Positions 34,695-42,761 of a stretch of 64,000 nucleotides of DNA are shown one piece after another (the stretch's first letter is position 1; each line of letters begins with the position of its first letter). The stretch spans positions 7,812,001 through 7,876,000 of the forward strand of contig NZ_CP107799.1 in assembly GCF_041431135.1 (NCBI RefSeq), in the 5' to 3' direction. The position numbers and the translations under genes were made by a program. A model generated the notes under the pieces. That model worked only from the letters and a program-made list of their open reading frames with translations. It had not been told where the DNA came from and ran no database searches. Source of the DNA: Streptomyces sp. NBC_00554 (GTDB lineage: Bacteria > Actinomycetota > Actinomycetes > Streptomycetales > Streptomycetaceae).

Positions 34695-35489
34695 ATGCAT
34701 AAGCCACTGCGTATAGCGGCCATCGCCGCCACCTGTGCCGTCGCCGGTGCCGCCCTGTACGGCACCGGTGTCGCCACCGCCGACCAGTCGACGGCGAACA
34801 GCACCACCGAGCCCCACAACATCGGGCTCCTGGTCCAGGAGATCGACACCTACTACGGCACCACGCTCGACAGCAACGGCGTGTACCAGGCGTCCAAGGA
34901 CAGCCCGTACGCCCAGGACCTCGCGCGCATCGAGGCCGACGCGAAGAAGTACATCAAGAAGGTCGCTGACAAGGCGAAGCACAAGGGCGAGAAGCCCGCT
35001 GTCGTCTTCGACATCGACGACACGCTGCTGCTCTCTCTCGACTACGAGAAGAAGTCCAACTACACGTACAGCTCCGCCACTTGGGCCGAGTACGTGGCCA
35101 AGGCCGACCGTCCGGCCGTCTTCGGCACCCCCGAACTCGTCGCCTACGCCGAGTCCAAGGGTGTCGAGGTCTTCTACAACTCGGGCCTGAAGGAGTCGCA
35201 GCGCGCCTCCGCGGTCGCGAACCTGAAGAAGGTCGGCGCCGACATCAATCTCGACGCCGACCACATGTTCCTCAAGGACGCGGCCAACCCGCCCGCGTAC
35301 CTGAGCGCCTGCGCCACCGCCGCCGCCTGGAACTGCACCACCGTGCAGTACAAGTCCGGCACCCGCAAGCACATCGAGTCCCTCGGGTACGACGTCGTCG
35401 CCAACTTCGGCGACCAGTACTCCGACCTCGAGGGCGGCTACGCCGACAAGACGTACAAGCTCCCGAACCCGACGTACTACGTCAGCTAA
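34695..35489 (+). CDS. Secreted HAD-family acid phosphatase
   Basis: A 264-residue phosphatase with a signal peptide ending near residue 29. The HAD nucleophile motif is FDIDDTLL (D106, D108). Motif II is in FYNSGLKESQR and the late motif is NFGDQYSDLEGG, as in HAD-IIIB plant-acid-phosphatase-like enzymes. It likely frees phosphate from organic esters outside the cell. It interrupts the pectinase genes, and its TAA overlaps the convergent GH43 TAG by 4 bp. No clear PHO box was found upstream. Confidence 0.87.
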   Translation: MHKPLRIAAIAATCAVAGAALYGTGVATADQSTANSTTEPHNIGLLVQEIDTYYGTTLDSNGVYQASKDSPYAQDLARIEADAKKYIKKVADKAKHKGEKPAVVFDIDDTLLLSLDYEKKSNYTYSSATWAEYVAKADRPAVFGTPELVAYAESKGVEVFYNSGLKESQRASAVANLKKVGADINLDADHMFLKDAANPPAYLSACATAAAWNCTTVQYKSGTRKHIESLGYDVVANFGDQYSDLEGGYADKTYKLPNPTYYVS

Positions 35490-37702
35490 TTCGTAGATGT
35501 AGATACGGGCTTGATCGACTCCAGGGTCGGCACCACCGGCTCAATCGTTCCGTCGGCCGCGAACGTCATGCGGTCGATGGTCGTCTCCCGGTGTGTGCCG
35601 TCCCCGCCCGGCTTCCCGGGACCGTTCAGGGCGAACCGGTGGTAGACGATGTACCAGTCGTCCGTGCCGGGGGTGTTCACCACGGAGTGGTGGCCGGTCC
35701 CCTTGATGCCGTACTCGGGGCGCTTGGACAGGATCGTTCCCCGCTTGGTCCACGGGCCGAGCGGGGACGGTCCCGTCGCGTAGGCGACGTGGTAGTTCTC
35801 GCTGCGGGTGTCGTCCTCGGACCACATGAAGTAGTACGTGCCCTGGCGCTTCACGACGAAGGACCCCTCGCGGAAGTCCGCCTGGGTGATGTCCTGCACC
35901 TTCGCGGCGTCGAACGACACCATGTCGTCGTTGAGCGGCACGACATATCCGCGCCCGTTGCCCCAGTAGAGATACGACTGACCGTCGTCGTCCGTGAACA
36001 CCGCCGGGTCGATCATCTGGCCCGTCAACTGGCCTTTGGCGACCAGGGGTTTGCCGAGCGCGTCCTTGAAGGGGCCCGCCGGGGAGTCGGCCACCGCGAC
36101 GCCGATCTGCTGCTCCGCGCAGAAGTAGAAGTAGTACTTGCCGTCGCGCTCGGCGATCGCCGGGGCCCAGGCGTTCTTGTCGGCCCACGACACGTCGGGA
36201 CCCAGGTCGAGGATCACACCGTGGTCCTTCCAGTGGACCAGGTCCTTCGACGAGTACGCCTTGAAGCTCGTCCCGCTCCAGCCCGCGTAGCCGTCCGTCG
36301 TCGGATAGATCCAGTAACGGCCGTCCAGGTACTGGACGTCCGGGTCGGCGTTCAGCCCGGGAAGCACGGGACTTCGCGTGGCCACCGCCTCCACCGTCCA
36401 CGTCCGGCTCGTTCCGTCCGCCGCCGTCACGGTGTACTTCTGGGGCTTGCGGAAGTCCCGGCGGGTACCGGAGGCGGGCGTGACCGTCGCACCCGCACCG
36501 ACCCACAGACGCGGGGCGAGCCCCGACGGATCGGCGTCCGGCTTCATCGGCAGCACCACCTTCGAGGAGGCTTCGGTGACGATCGCGTACCCCTTCTGCC
36601 CGCGTGCCGTCGCGTCCACGACCGACGTCGGGCTCACCGGATACGCGGCCATCAACCGGTCGTACTCCGCCTGCGTCACCGACATCACCGTGCCGTGCCG
36701 GGGGCTGGCCGGCAGCTGGTAGTCCGTCGACATCGTCCAGTCACCGGAGTCGAGGTCGGTCGTCTCGAAGGGGACGTAGCCCCGGCCGCCGTACTCGTCG
36801 ATGAACAGGTACCACTTGTCCTCGGTGTTGGACTTGAAGACCGTCGGGCCCTCGCCGCGGTCGATCGAGCCGCTGCCTATGCAGTCGGCGACGAAGTCGT
36901 ACGAGGTGTCGGTGAGGCTGGTCGACTTCTCGCCGGTGATGAACTTCGAGCAGGGGCTGGAGGAGGTGGGGTCGCGCTCGTCCTTGGTGTAGCGGTAGTA
37001 ACTGCCCTTGTTCTTGATGACCGTTGAGTCGATCACCGAGTAGCCGGGGTCGTCCCAGACCTTCGGTTCGCTGAAGGTGCGGAAGTCCTTCGTGGTGGCG
37101 TACAGCATCTTGTTGTACGTCGATCCGGTGTGGTCCGGGTCGTCCTCGGCGTAGAGCTTCGAGGCCCAGAAGACGACGTACTCGCCGAGCGACTCGTCCC
37201 AATAGGCCTCTGGTGCCCAGGTGTTGCCCGCGGTGTCAGGGGAGACCTTCACCAGGCGCTGGTCGGTCCAGTGGACCAGGTCGGTGGACTCCCAGATCAT
37301 GATGGACTTGCTGCCGTGGCGCTGGACGTAGTCCCAACTGCCGCTGGAGTTGCGGTACATCTTCAGGTCGGTGGCGATCAGATAGAACTTGTCGCCCTCG
37401 GGGGAGCGGATCACGAACGGATCGCGCAGCCCCTTCTCGCCGAGCTCGGAGGTGAGGACGGGCTTGCCTGCGTTCAACTCGCGCCAGTGCAGCGGGTCGT
37501 TGCCGCGGCTGAGGGCGTAGCGGATCTGCTCGCCGTCGGCGGTGCCCTCACCGGTGAAGTAGGCGAAGAGGTAGCCGGCGTACTTCTGCTTGGTCACGTG
37601 GGGGGCTCCGGGTTGAGCGGCGGGGCTTGGCGGGGCGGCGAGCAGGCTCAGCAGGAGGGCGAACAGGGGGACCAGGAGCGTGCGGGCAGTGCGGCTTCGC
37701 AT
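35486..37702 (-). CDS. Secreted two-domain GH43 glycosidase (arabinanase-like)
   Basis: A 738-residue enzyme with a signal peptide of about 29 residues. It has an N-terminal five-bladed propeller (about 38-365), a small bridging domain (about 370-440), and a second GH43 propeller (about 445-735) starting LPGLNADPDVQYLDGRYWIYP. The second carries the base Asp in NADPD and MIDPAVF. The first has RDPFVIRS and WAPEAYWD, typical of arabinan-related propellers. It probably cuts arabinan or arabinogalactan side chains of rhamnogalacturonan I. It is divergent from the PL9 gene at 37939. Confidence 0.85.
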   Translation of the reverse strand: MRSRTARTLLVPLFALLLSLLAAPPSPAAQPGAPHVTKQKYAGYLFAYFTGEGTADGEQIRYALSRGNDPLHWRELNAGKPVLTSELGEKGLRDPFVIRSPEGDKFYLIATDLKMYRNSSGSWDYVQRHGSKSIMIWESTDLVHWTDQRLVKVSPDTAGNTWAPEAYWDESLGEYVVFWASKLYAEDDPDHTGSTYNKMLYATTKDFRTFSEPKVWDDPGYSVIDSTVIKNKGSYYRYTKDERDPTSSSPCSKFITGEKSTSLTDTSYDFVADCIGSGSIDRGEGPTVFKSNTEDKWYLFIDEYGGRGYVPFETTDLDSGDWTMSTDYQLPASPRHGTVMSVTQAEYDRLMAAYPVSPTSVVDATARGQKGYAIVTEASSKVVLPMKPDADPSGLAPRLWVGAGATVTPASGTRRDFRKPQKYTVTAADGTSRTWTVEAVATRSPVLPGLNADPDVQYLDGRYWIYPTTDGYAGWSGTSFKAYSSKDLVHWKDHGVILDLGPDVSWADKNAWAPAIAERDGKYYFYFCAEQQIGVAVADSPAGPFKDALGKPLVAKGQLTGQMIDPAVFTDDDGQSYLYWGNGRGYVVPLNDDMVSFDAAKVQDITQADFREGSFVVKRQGTYYFMWSEDDTRSENYHVAYATGPSPLGPWTKRGTILSKRPEYGIKGTGHHSVVNTPGTDDWYIVYHRFALNGPGKPGGDGTHRETTIDRMTFAADGTIEPVVPTLESIKPVSTSTN

Positions 37703-37806
37703 GACACATCCTGTGGGGGTCTGATGGATTCTGTTGGATGAACCGTCTTCGGAGTGTCAACAGTTGGGGACGGTGCGTCAATCGATGCGGGCGAGACGGG
37801 AGCGAG

Positions 37807-37817
37807 CGAAAATTTCG
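37807..37817. promoter_or_regulatory. CGAAA-N-TTTCG palindrome between the GH43 and PL9 genes
   Basis: CGAAAATTTCG is a perfect CGAAA-N-TTTCG site, nested in a 7-bp GCGAAAA/TTTTCGC pair (37806-37828). LacI-family repressors of xylosidase genes in Streptomyces bind CGAA-N-TTCG. It is placed to control both divergent genes. Confidence 0.55.
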
Positions 37818-37938
37818 ATCGTTTTCGCGGGGGCTCGGCAACCCTTTCCGGCGCGGCGGCGACCAGAGAACAGAAGCGGGCCGGGGCGGCCCCTCCGGCC
37901 CGCTTCGCACCCCCATTCCCCAGGAAAGGAACCGCCCC

Positions 37939-39096
37939 GTGCGTCAGAGCATCGGACGCCATCGCAAGACCCGCACGCTCTCGATCGCCGCCGCGGTGGC
38001 CGTCGCCGCGGGGGCGGGTGGCGTCTACCTCGGCCTCTCGGACAGCGGCGAGGCGCAGGCCGCGGGCACCACGGTCACCGTCTCCAGCACCGCCCAGCTT
38101 GAGTCGGCCGTCGCGAACGCCGCCGCCGGTACAACCATCCAGGTGCGCGCCGGTACGTACACCCCGGCGAACACCCTCAAGTCCACGGCGAACGGCACCA
38201 GTTCGGCGCGGATCACGCTCACCGCGTACGGCAGCGAGAAGGTGAAGATCGACGGCTCCAAGCTGGCCGCCGGCTCCTGGCTCGCCGGCATCTACGGCGA
38301 CTACTGGACCGTCCAGAACATCACCTGGCAGAACTCGCCCGCCCAGGGCTTCGTCGTCACCTCGTCCGTCGGAGGCATCTTCAAGAACCTCGTCACCGCG
38401 AACAACGGCGACTCCGGGTTCACCCTGCGCGGCGACGGCACGACGAACAACCTCGTGCAGAACCTGGACAGTTACGGCAACTACGACGCCGCGGGGCACG
38501 GGCAGAACGCCGACGGAATCGCCGTCAAGTTCGGGTCCGGCACCGGCAACAAGATCACTGGCGCCCGGCTCTACAACAACTCGGACGACGGCCTCGACCT
38601 GTGGCAGTTCTCCTCGCCGGTCACCATCGACCACTCCTGGGCCTTCGGCAACGGCAAGAACCGCTGGAGCGACGCGGCCTTCGAGGGCAACGGCAACGGC
38701 TTCAAGCTGGGCGGCGGGGGCGTCACGGTCGCGCACGTCGTGAACAACAACGCGGCCTGGGACAACACGCTGAACGGCTTCACGGAGAACTCCAACACCG
38801 GGGCGATCGTGTTGAACCGCAACACCGCGTACGCCAACACGGAGGCGGGGTTCTACTTCGCCACCGGTAAGGCGCGGCTCGCGCGGAACCTTGCGGTGAG
38901 CAACAAGGGGGGCCTGGACAAGCTCGGTTCGTCGACCGTGTCCGCGGCCAACAACTGGGACAGCGGTGTCTCGACGCCTGTGTTCAAGTCGACGGACGCC
39001 GCGACCGCTTATGCCTCCCGGCAGTCGAGCGGTTCTCTCCCCTCGACCACGTTTCTCACTACTGGCTCGACCACTATTGGCTCGACCATGAACTAG
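37939..39096 (+). CDS. Secreted pectate lyase (PL9-type), paralogue of 33481-34593
   Basis: A 385-residue enzyme with a basic signal sequence and hydrophobic segment (about 15-30). The active-site segment reads QNADGIAVKFGSGTG and the fold motif YNNSDDGLDLW is kept. It aligns with the PL9 gene at 33481 along the mature protein, including the C-terminal TTFLTTGSTTIGSTMN. The GTG at 37939 follows AGGAAAGGA; the frame extends upstream to 37738, but that part is not coding-like. Confidence 0.88.
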   Translation: MRQSIGRHRKTRTLSIAAAVAVAAGAGGVYLGLSDSGEAQAAGTTVTVSSTAQLESAVANAAAGTTIQVRAGTYTPANTLKSTANGTSSARITLTAYGSEKVKIDGSKLAAGSWLAGIYGDYWTVQNITWQNSPAQGFVVTSSVGGIFKNLVTANNGDSGFTLRGDGTTNNLVQNLDSYGNYDAAGHGQNADGIAVKFGSGTGNKITGARLYNNSDDGLDLWQFSSPVTIDHSWAFGNGKNRWSDAAFEGNGNGFKLGGGGVTVAHVVNNNAAWDNTLNGFTENSNTGAIVLNRNTAYANTEAGFYFATGKARLARNLAVSNKGGLDKLGSSTVSAANNWDSGVSTPVFKSTDAATAYASRQSSGSLPSTTFLTTGSTTIGSTMN

Positions 39097-39121
39097 GCCG
39101 GTTCTGAGGCTGCGGGCTGCA

Positions 39122-39154
39122 TGTGGCTGGTCGCGCAGTTCCCCGCGCCCCTGA
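39122..39154. repeat. 33-bp dispersed repeat, copy 2
   Basis: Identical to 29182-29214, placed just after the PL9 stop codon and before the hairpin terminator. Confidence 0.85.
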
Positions 39155-39176
39155 GGGGCCGCGCCCCTAAAGGGCG

Positions 39177-39208
39177 AACGCCCCGCCGGTCGTCACCGGC
39201 GGGGCGTT
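39177..39208. terminator. Two-way hairpin terminator
   Basis: Perfect 14-bp stem, arms 39177-39190 and 39195-39208, with a CGTC loop. It lies between the convergent PL9 and PL4 genes. Confidence 0.85.
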
Positions 39209-39230
39209 CCTCTGCTTGGCCGAGGGGGGC

Positions 39231-40913
39231 TCAGGCCAGCAGATCAATGCAGTCGAACGACGTGCCGGGGCTCAGGAACGCCGAGCCCGTCGAGCCGCTG
39301 ACCACGTTCAGTTTCAGCACGTTGTACTGGCTGACATCTGTTTTCCACGCACTGGTAGGGACGTTGAAAACGAACGTCTGGTTGTTTCCCCGGTAGGAAC
39401 CGGTGGTGAGCGAGCGTGTCGAAGGCTGTGTGGGGGCCGAAGGGATGGCCGACACCCAGTCGTTGACGCTCACGCGCGGACGGCCGTTGATGTACGCGTC
39501 CGTCACCCCGACGCGCAGGGTGTGCGCGGCGGCGGCCTGCGCCGCGGTCAGCTTGAAGTAGAGAAGGATGCCGTCGTTGACGTCCTTCCAGATGTACGCC
39601 GGGAAGGACGCGGCCTCGTCGCCGCCGCCGATGGTGACGTTGCCCGTCCACTTGGCGGCGCGGACGTCGGAGGGATGCGCGTACGTCATCAGCTCGGCGT
39701 TCTTGAACTCGCCGGGCGTGCCGTCCCAGTCGCCGAGCCGCCAGATGGTGCCCGCGCTGCTCGGATCGCTGCCGATGGTGAGGCTGTTCAGAGCGGTCGA
39801 GCCGCCCGCCGTCACCGTCACCTGGCGGGTGTGGACGGCGAGTTCACCCTTGAAGACCGTGAGGGTGTACGTCCCCGGCAGCATCCCCTTGCAGGAGAAC
39901 GCCCCCGTGCCGGCCGCGGCCTTCGCCCAGTACTGCGCGTCGGAGTTGGCGAAGCCCACCGTGTACGCGTACTTCGCGTCCATGCCCTTCAGGCCGACGC
40001 CCGCCACCTTGCCGCGGCCCGCCCTGCCCACCCAGCCGGTGATGCCGAGGCCGTCCACCCACGAGGTGTCGAGGTTCGCGTGGAACAGCGAGGAGGAGGG
40101 CGCGCCGCCGTCCGTGAAGTTGAGGACGTACGGGCCCTGCAGCCCGTAGCGCTCGGGCTCCGTCTGGGCCTGGTTGTAGTGCAGGATCTCGTACAGCGCC
40201 GCTCCGCCGTCGTTCGAGTGGCGCAGCAGCGAGCGGTAGAAGGGGCCGCCGGAGGCCTTCTCGTGATTGGAGCGGACCAGCCACAGGGCGGCCGAACCGG
40301 TGGTGAAACCGATGTGGTCGTAGTCGATGACGCGCTTGCCCGAGTAGTGCTTGGAGTGCGTCGTGCCGTCCGCGCGCTTGAAGACGTCACCGGCCTCGAT
40401 GACCGAGTCCGAGGCCTCGATCCAGGAGTCGGGGCCCTCGTTGGGGAAGACCCCGGCCTTGAGGCGGACGATGAAGCGGGTCGCCGTGAAGGACGCGTCG
40501 GCCTTGTCCGTCCACAGGTAGACGCTGTTCTGGCCGCTGCGGGCCGCGATCCACTGGGTGATCGAGCCGTGCGCCACCTTCACCAGGATCGTCGACCCGG
40601 ACAGCTTGATGGTCACGGTGGAGGCGCCGAGCCCGGACTCCACATGCGAGTGCCTGCCGCCGTAGCCCTCGTACTCCTTGCCCTTGTAGGCCAGCGACGT
40701 GATGTCGCCGGTGGACTTGGAGACCTTGAGGACCAGCGAGGCTCCCGTGGTGATCACGTAGTTGGAGCCGTCGTCCGTGTAGCCGAAGGTCGCGGCGGAC
40801 GCGGAGGAGAGGAGGCCGGTGCCCGCCGCGACCGCGGCGCCCGTTCCGGCCACGCCCACGGCTGACGCGGCGAGCAGGCGGCGCCGGGTGAGATGTCTCT
40901 TGTGCGCGCTCAT
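39231..40913 (-). CDS. Secreted rhamnogalacturonan lyase (PL4)
   Basis: A 560-residue enzyme that cleaves the rhamnogalacturonan I backbone. It has a Tat signal (TRRRLLAAS) ending near residue 41. The N-terminal catalytic domain (about 45-330) has the RHSHVESGLG and KHYSGKRVIDYDHIG segments. A fibronectin-III-like domain (about 340-410) starts KGMLPGTYTLTVF, and a C-terminal CBM-like jelly roll (about 415-560) has WRLGDWDGTP. This is the standard PL4 plan. It is transcribed toward the PL9 gene. Confidence 0.9.
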   Translation of the reverse strand: MSAHKRHLTRRRLLAASAVGVAGTGAAVAAGTGLLSSASAATFGYTDDGSNYVITTGASLVLKVSKSTGDITSLAYKGKEYEGYGGRHSHVESGLGASTVTIKLSGSTILVKVAHGSITQWIAARSGQNSVYLWTDKADASFTATRFIVRLKAGVFPNEGPDSWIEASDSVIEAGDVFKRADGTTHSKHYSGKRVIDYDHIGFTTGSAALWLVRSNHEKASGGPFYRSLLRHSNDGGAALYEILHYNQAQTEPERYGLQGPYVLNFTDGGAPSSSLFHANLDTSWVDGLGITGWVGRAGRGKVAGVGLKGMDAKYAYTVGFANSDAQYWAKAAAGTGAFSCKGMLPGTYTLTVFKGELAVHTRQVTVTAGGSTALNSLTIGSDPSSAGTIWRLGDWDGTPGEFKNAELMTYAHPSDVRAAKWTGNVTIGGGDEAASFPAYIWKDVNDGILLYFKLTAAQAAAAHTLRVGVTDAYINGRPRVSVNDWVSAIPSAPTQPSTRSLTTGSYRGNNQTFVFNVPTSAWKTDVSQYNVLKLNVVSGSTGSAFLSPGTSFDCIDLLA

Positions 40914-41050
40914 GGGCGGTGCTCCGCCGTGCGGTGGCGGGGTACGCGCGGTTCAACTCGTGCAGTCATGAACCAGTGTTCCTTGAGTGGGAGGAGGGCC
41001 TTGCGTCTCCTGGTCGCCACTGCCGAGGAATGGGTTGCCGAGTCTTCCGG

Positions 41051-41066
41051 ACTTCTTTACAGAAGT
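41051..41066. promoter_or_regulatory. ACTTCT-N4-AGAAGT palindrome upstream of the PL4 gene
   Basis: Six-base arms with a TTAC centre, 138 bp before the PL4 start and directly after the stop of the membrane-protein gene. It could be an operator or a weak terminator. Confidence 0.35.
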
Positions 41067-41069
41067 TCC

Positions 41070-41939
41070 CTACGAGTCGCCCTCCGCCGCGGAGTCCTCG
41101 GCCTGTGCAGCGAAGTCGCCCGCCACGTCCAGCTGTTGGCCCGCGGTCCCGGCGGTCGCCGCGTAGCTGTCGTCCTTGGCGTCGCGGCCGCCGCGGTCGT
41201 GGTCGTACTGGCCCGCGAACACCCACTCGCCCGGCCAGACCTTGTGGCCCGGCTTGAGCACCCAGGTGTAGACGAGGAAGCCGTCCTTCTCCACGACCGT
41301 CGTGGTGAAGTCGTCCTCGGGCGCCGAACGCCAGGCGCCCGCGTTGGTGACCCCGCCGGTCTGCGCGACCTTCAACTCGATGGTGAGAGCGGTGAGTTGC
41401 TTCGAGGTCTTGAGGGTCACATTGCTCTGCGCCCAGAAATCGTTGCTGTGCGGGTCGACCGAGCCGTCGGACCACAGTGGCCCGTCCTCGCCGCCCGCGT
41501 CGTGCGAAAGGTCCGCGGCGGGCGCGGAGGTCTTCGGCGACGGGGTGGCCGACGGGGACGAACTCGGCGTCCGAGGCGGCTTCGACGCACCGGAACCGGT
41601 CGTGGGAGCGGGCGGGACCGGCGCCCGGCTCGTCGCGTCCGGCGACACCTCGGGCGTCGGTGAGACCGCGACGGTCTGCTGCGGGGGCTCGTCCTTCACG
41701 GCCGAGGCGACCGCGTAGCCGCCCACCGCGAGGACGCCGGCGACCGCGGCCGTGGCGCTCACGACCCGGGCCCAGCCGAACACCGGCGGACGCGTCGCGC
41801 GCCGCACGGGCCGGGCGTCCTCGCCCGCCATCCCGCGCTCGACCCGGGCCAGGATGCGCGCGCGGTCGGGCTCGTGCGCCTCGGCCGCCTCACGCAGCCC
41901 GGCGCGCAGCTCGTCGTGCACGTCCTGCGCCTTCCTCAT
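41070..41939 (-). CDS. Single-pass membrane protein, partner of the SigE-type sigma factor
   Basis: A 289-residue protein. The cytoplasmic N-terminus (about 1-50) is rich in charged helices. A membrane helix spans about 56-80. A Pro/Ser/Thr-rich linker of about 70 residues leads to a C-terminal extracellular domain with several Trp (DFWAQSN, YTWVLKPGHKVWPGEWVFAGQYDHDRGG). It overlaps the sigma gene by ATGA and is likely an anti-sigma factor or sigma-controlled surface sensor. No zinc-finger anti-sigma motif is present. Function is inferred from position. Confidence 0.7.
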   Translation of the reverse strand: MRKAQDVHDELRAGLREAAEAHEPDRARILARVERGMAGEDARPVRRATRPPVFGWARVVSATAAVAGVLAVGGYAVASAVKDEPPQQTVAVSPTPEVSPDATSRAPVPPAPTTGSGASKPPRTPSSSPSATPSPKTSAPAADLSHDAGGEDGPLWSDGSVDPHSNDFWAQSNVTLKTSKQLTALTIELKVAQTGGVTNAGAWRSAPEDDFTTTVVEKDGFLVYTWVLKPGHKVWPGEWVFAGQYDHDRGGRDAKDDSYAATAGTAGQQLDVAGDFAAQAEDSAAEGDS

Positions 41940-42505
41940 CGGTCCCTTCCTCCGGCTCCACCCGTCGTGGGCAGCACTCCCACGTGCACCCGCATCGGCG
42001 CCTCGTCGGTGCCGAGGAGCCGCTTCAGTTCGGCCATGCCCTTCGACGTCTGGCTCTTCACCGTACCGACCGAGATGCCGAGGGCCAGCGCGGTGTCCTT
42101 CTCCGAGAGGTCGAAAGCATGCCTCAGGACGACACATGCGCGCTTGCGGAACGGCAGTCTGCGCAGGGCGTCCTGGACATCCACCACGCCGGGTATGTCG
42201 GGGTTCTCGGTCTTGTCGTCGCGCTGCGACCAGAACAGGGTGATCCGCCGGCGCTCGCGCACCGCGCTGCGGATCCGGGTGCGGGCCAGGTTGGCGACGA
42301 CGCCGCGCGCGTACGCCGCCGGATGGTCCGCCGCGCGCACCCGGTCCCAGCGGTGCCACAGCGCGAGCAGCGCATCGGCCGCCAGATCGTCGGCGGCGTC
42401 CGGCTCGCCCGTCAACAGGTAAGCCAGGCGGGCCAGTTCGGCGTAGTGCCGCTCGAAGAAGGCGTGGAACTCCACGGAGGCGGCGTCGTCGACGACAGTG
42501 CCCAC
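41936..42505 (-). CDS. SigE-family ECF sigma factor
   Basis: A 189-residue group-4 sigma factor. Region 2 (about 15-75) includes LLTGEPDAADDLAADALLALWHRW. Region 4 (about 115-165) includes LPFRKRACVVLRHAFDLSEKDTALALGISVGTVKSQTSKG. This matches the SigE subfamily of actinobacterial ECF factors. The GTG start at 42505 follows AGGAGAGG; longer frames upstream are unlikely. It is co-transcribed with the membrane protein gene. Confidence 0.9.
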   Translation of the reverse strand: MGTVVDDAASVEFHAFFERHYAELARLAYLLTGEPDAADDLAADALLALWHRWDRVRAADHPAAYARGVVANLARTRIRSAVRERRRITLFWSQRDDKTENPDIPGVVDVQDALRRLPFRKRACVVLRHAFDLSEKDTALALGISVGTVKSQTSKGMAELKRLLGTDEAPMRVHVGVLPTTGGAGGRDR

Positions 42506-42761
42506 GGGACCTCTCCTCGCTGCGACTCCCGGCGCCGGTGAAGGCGCGTACGTATACGGCTCCCCTGTGTCACCCGTGAAGAAGTGGTGTGCCCGTGGGG
42601 CGAGATGCGAGAGCGTACCAGCCACTCGTACAGGACTTCGAACAACGTATGGCGGGCCGAACCCGATTCCGTAACACGGAGAAAACCTGAAAGAGGTTCA
42701 ACACGGGAACAATCCAGCCAGCATCCGCACACCCAGCACGCAGGCAACGAGGAGTATCGCC

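Noticed and set aside
35081..37027. 648-codon plus-strand frame opposite the GH43 gene
   Set aside because: Composition is that of a shadow frame, and the GH43 protein on the minus strand has clear domains and a signal peptide.
42506..42761. Purine riboswitch before the NCS2 permease
   Set aside because: No aptamer-like three-way junction or conserved loop sequence could be recognised; only a 5-bp stem is visible.
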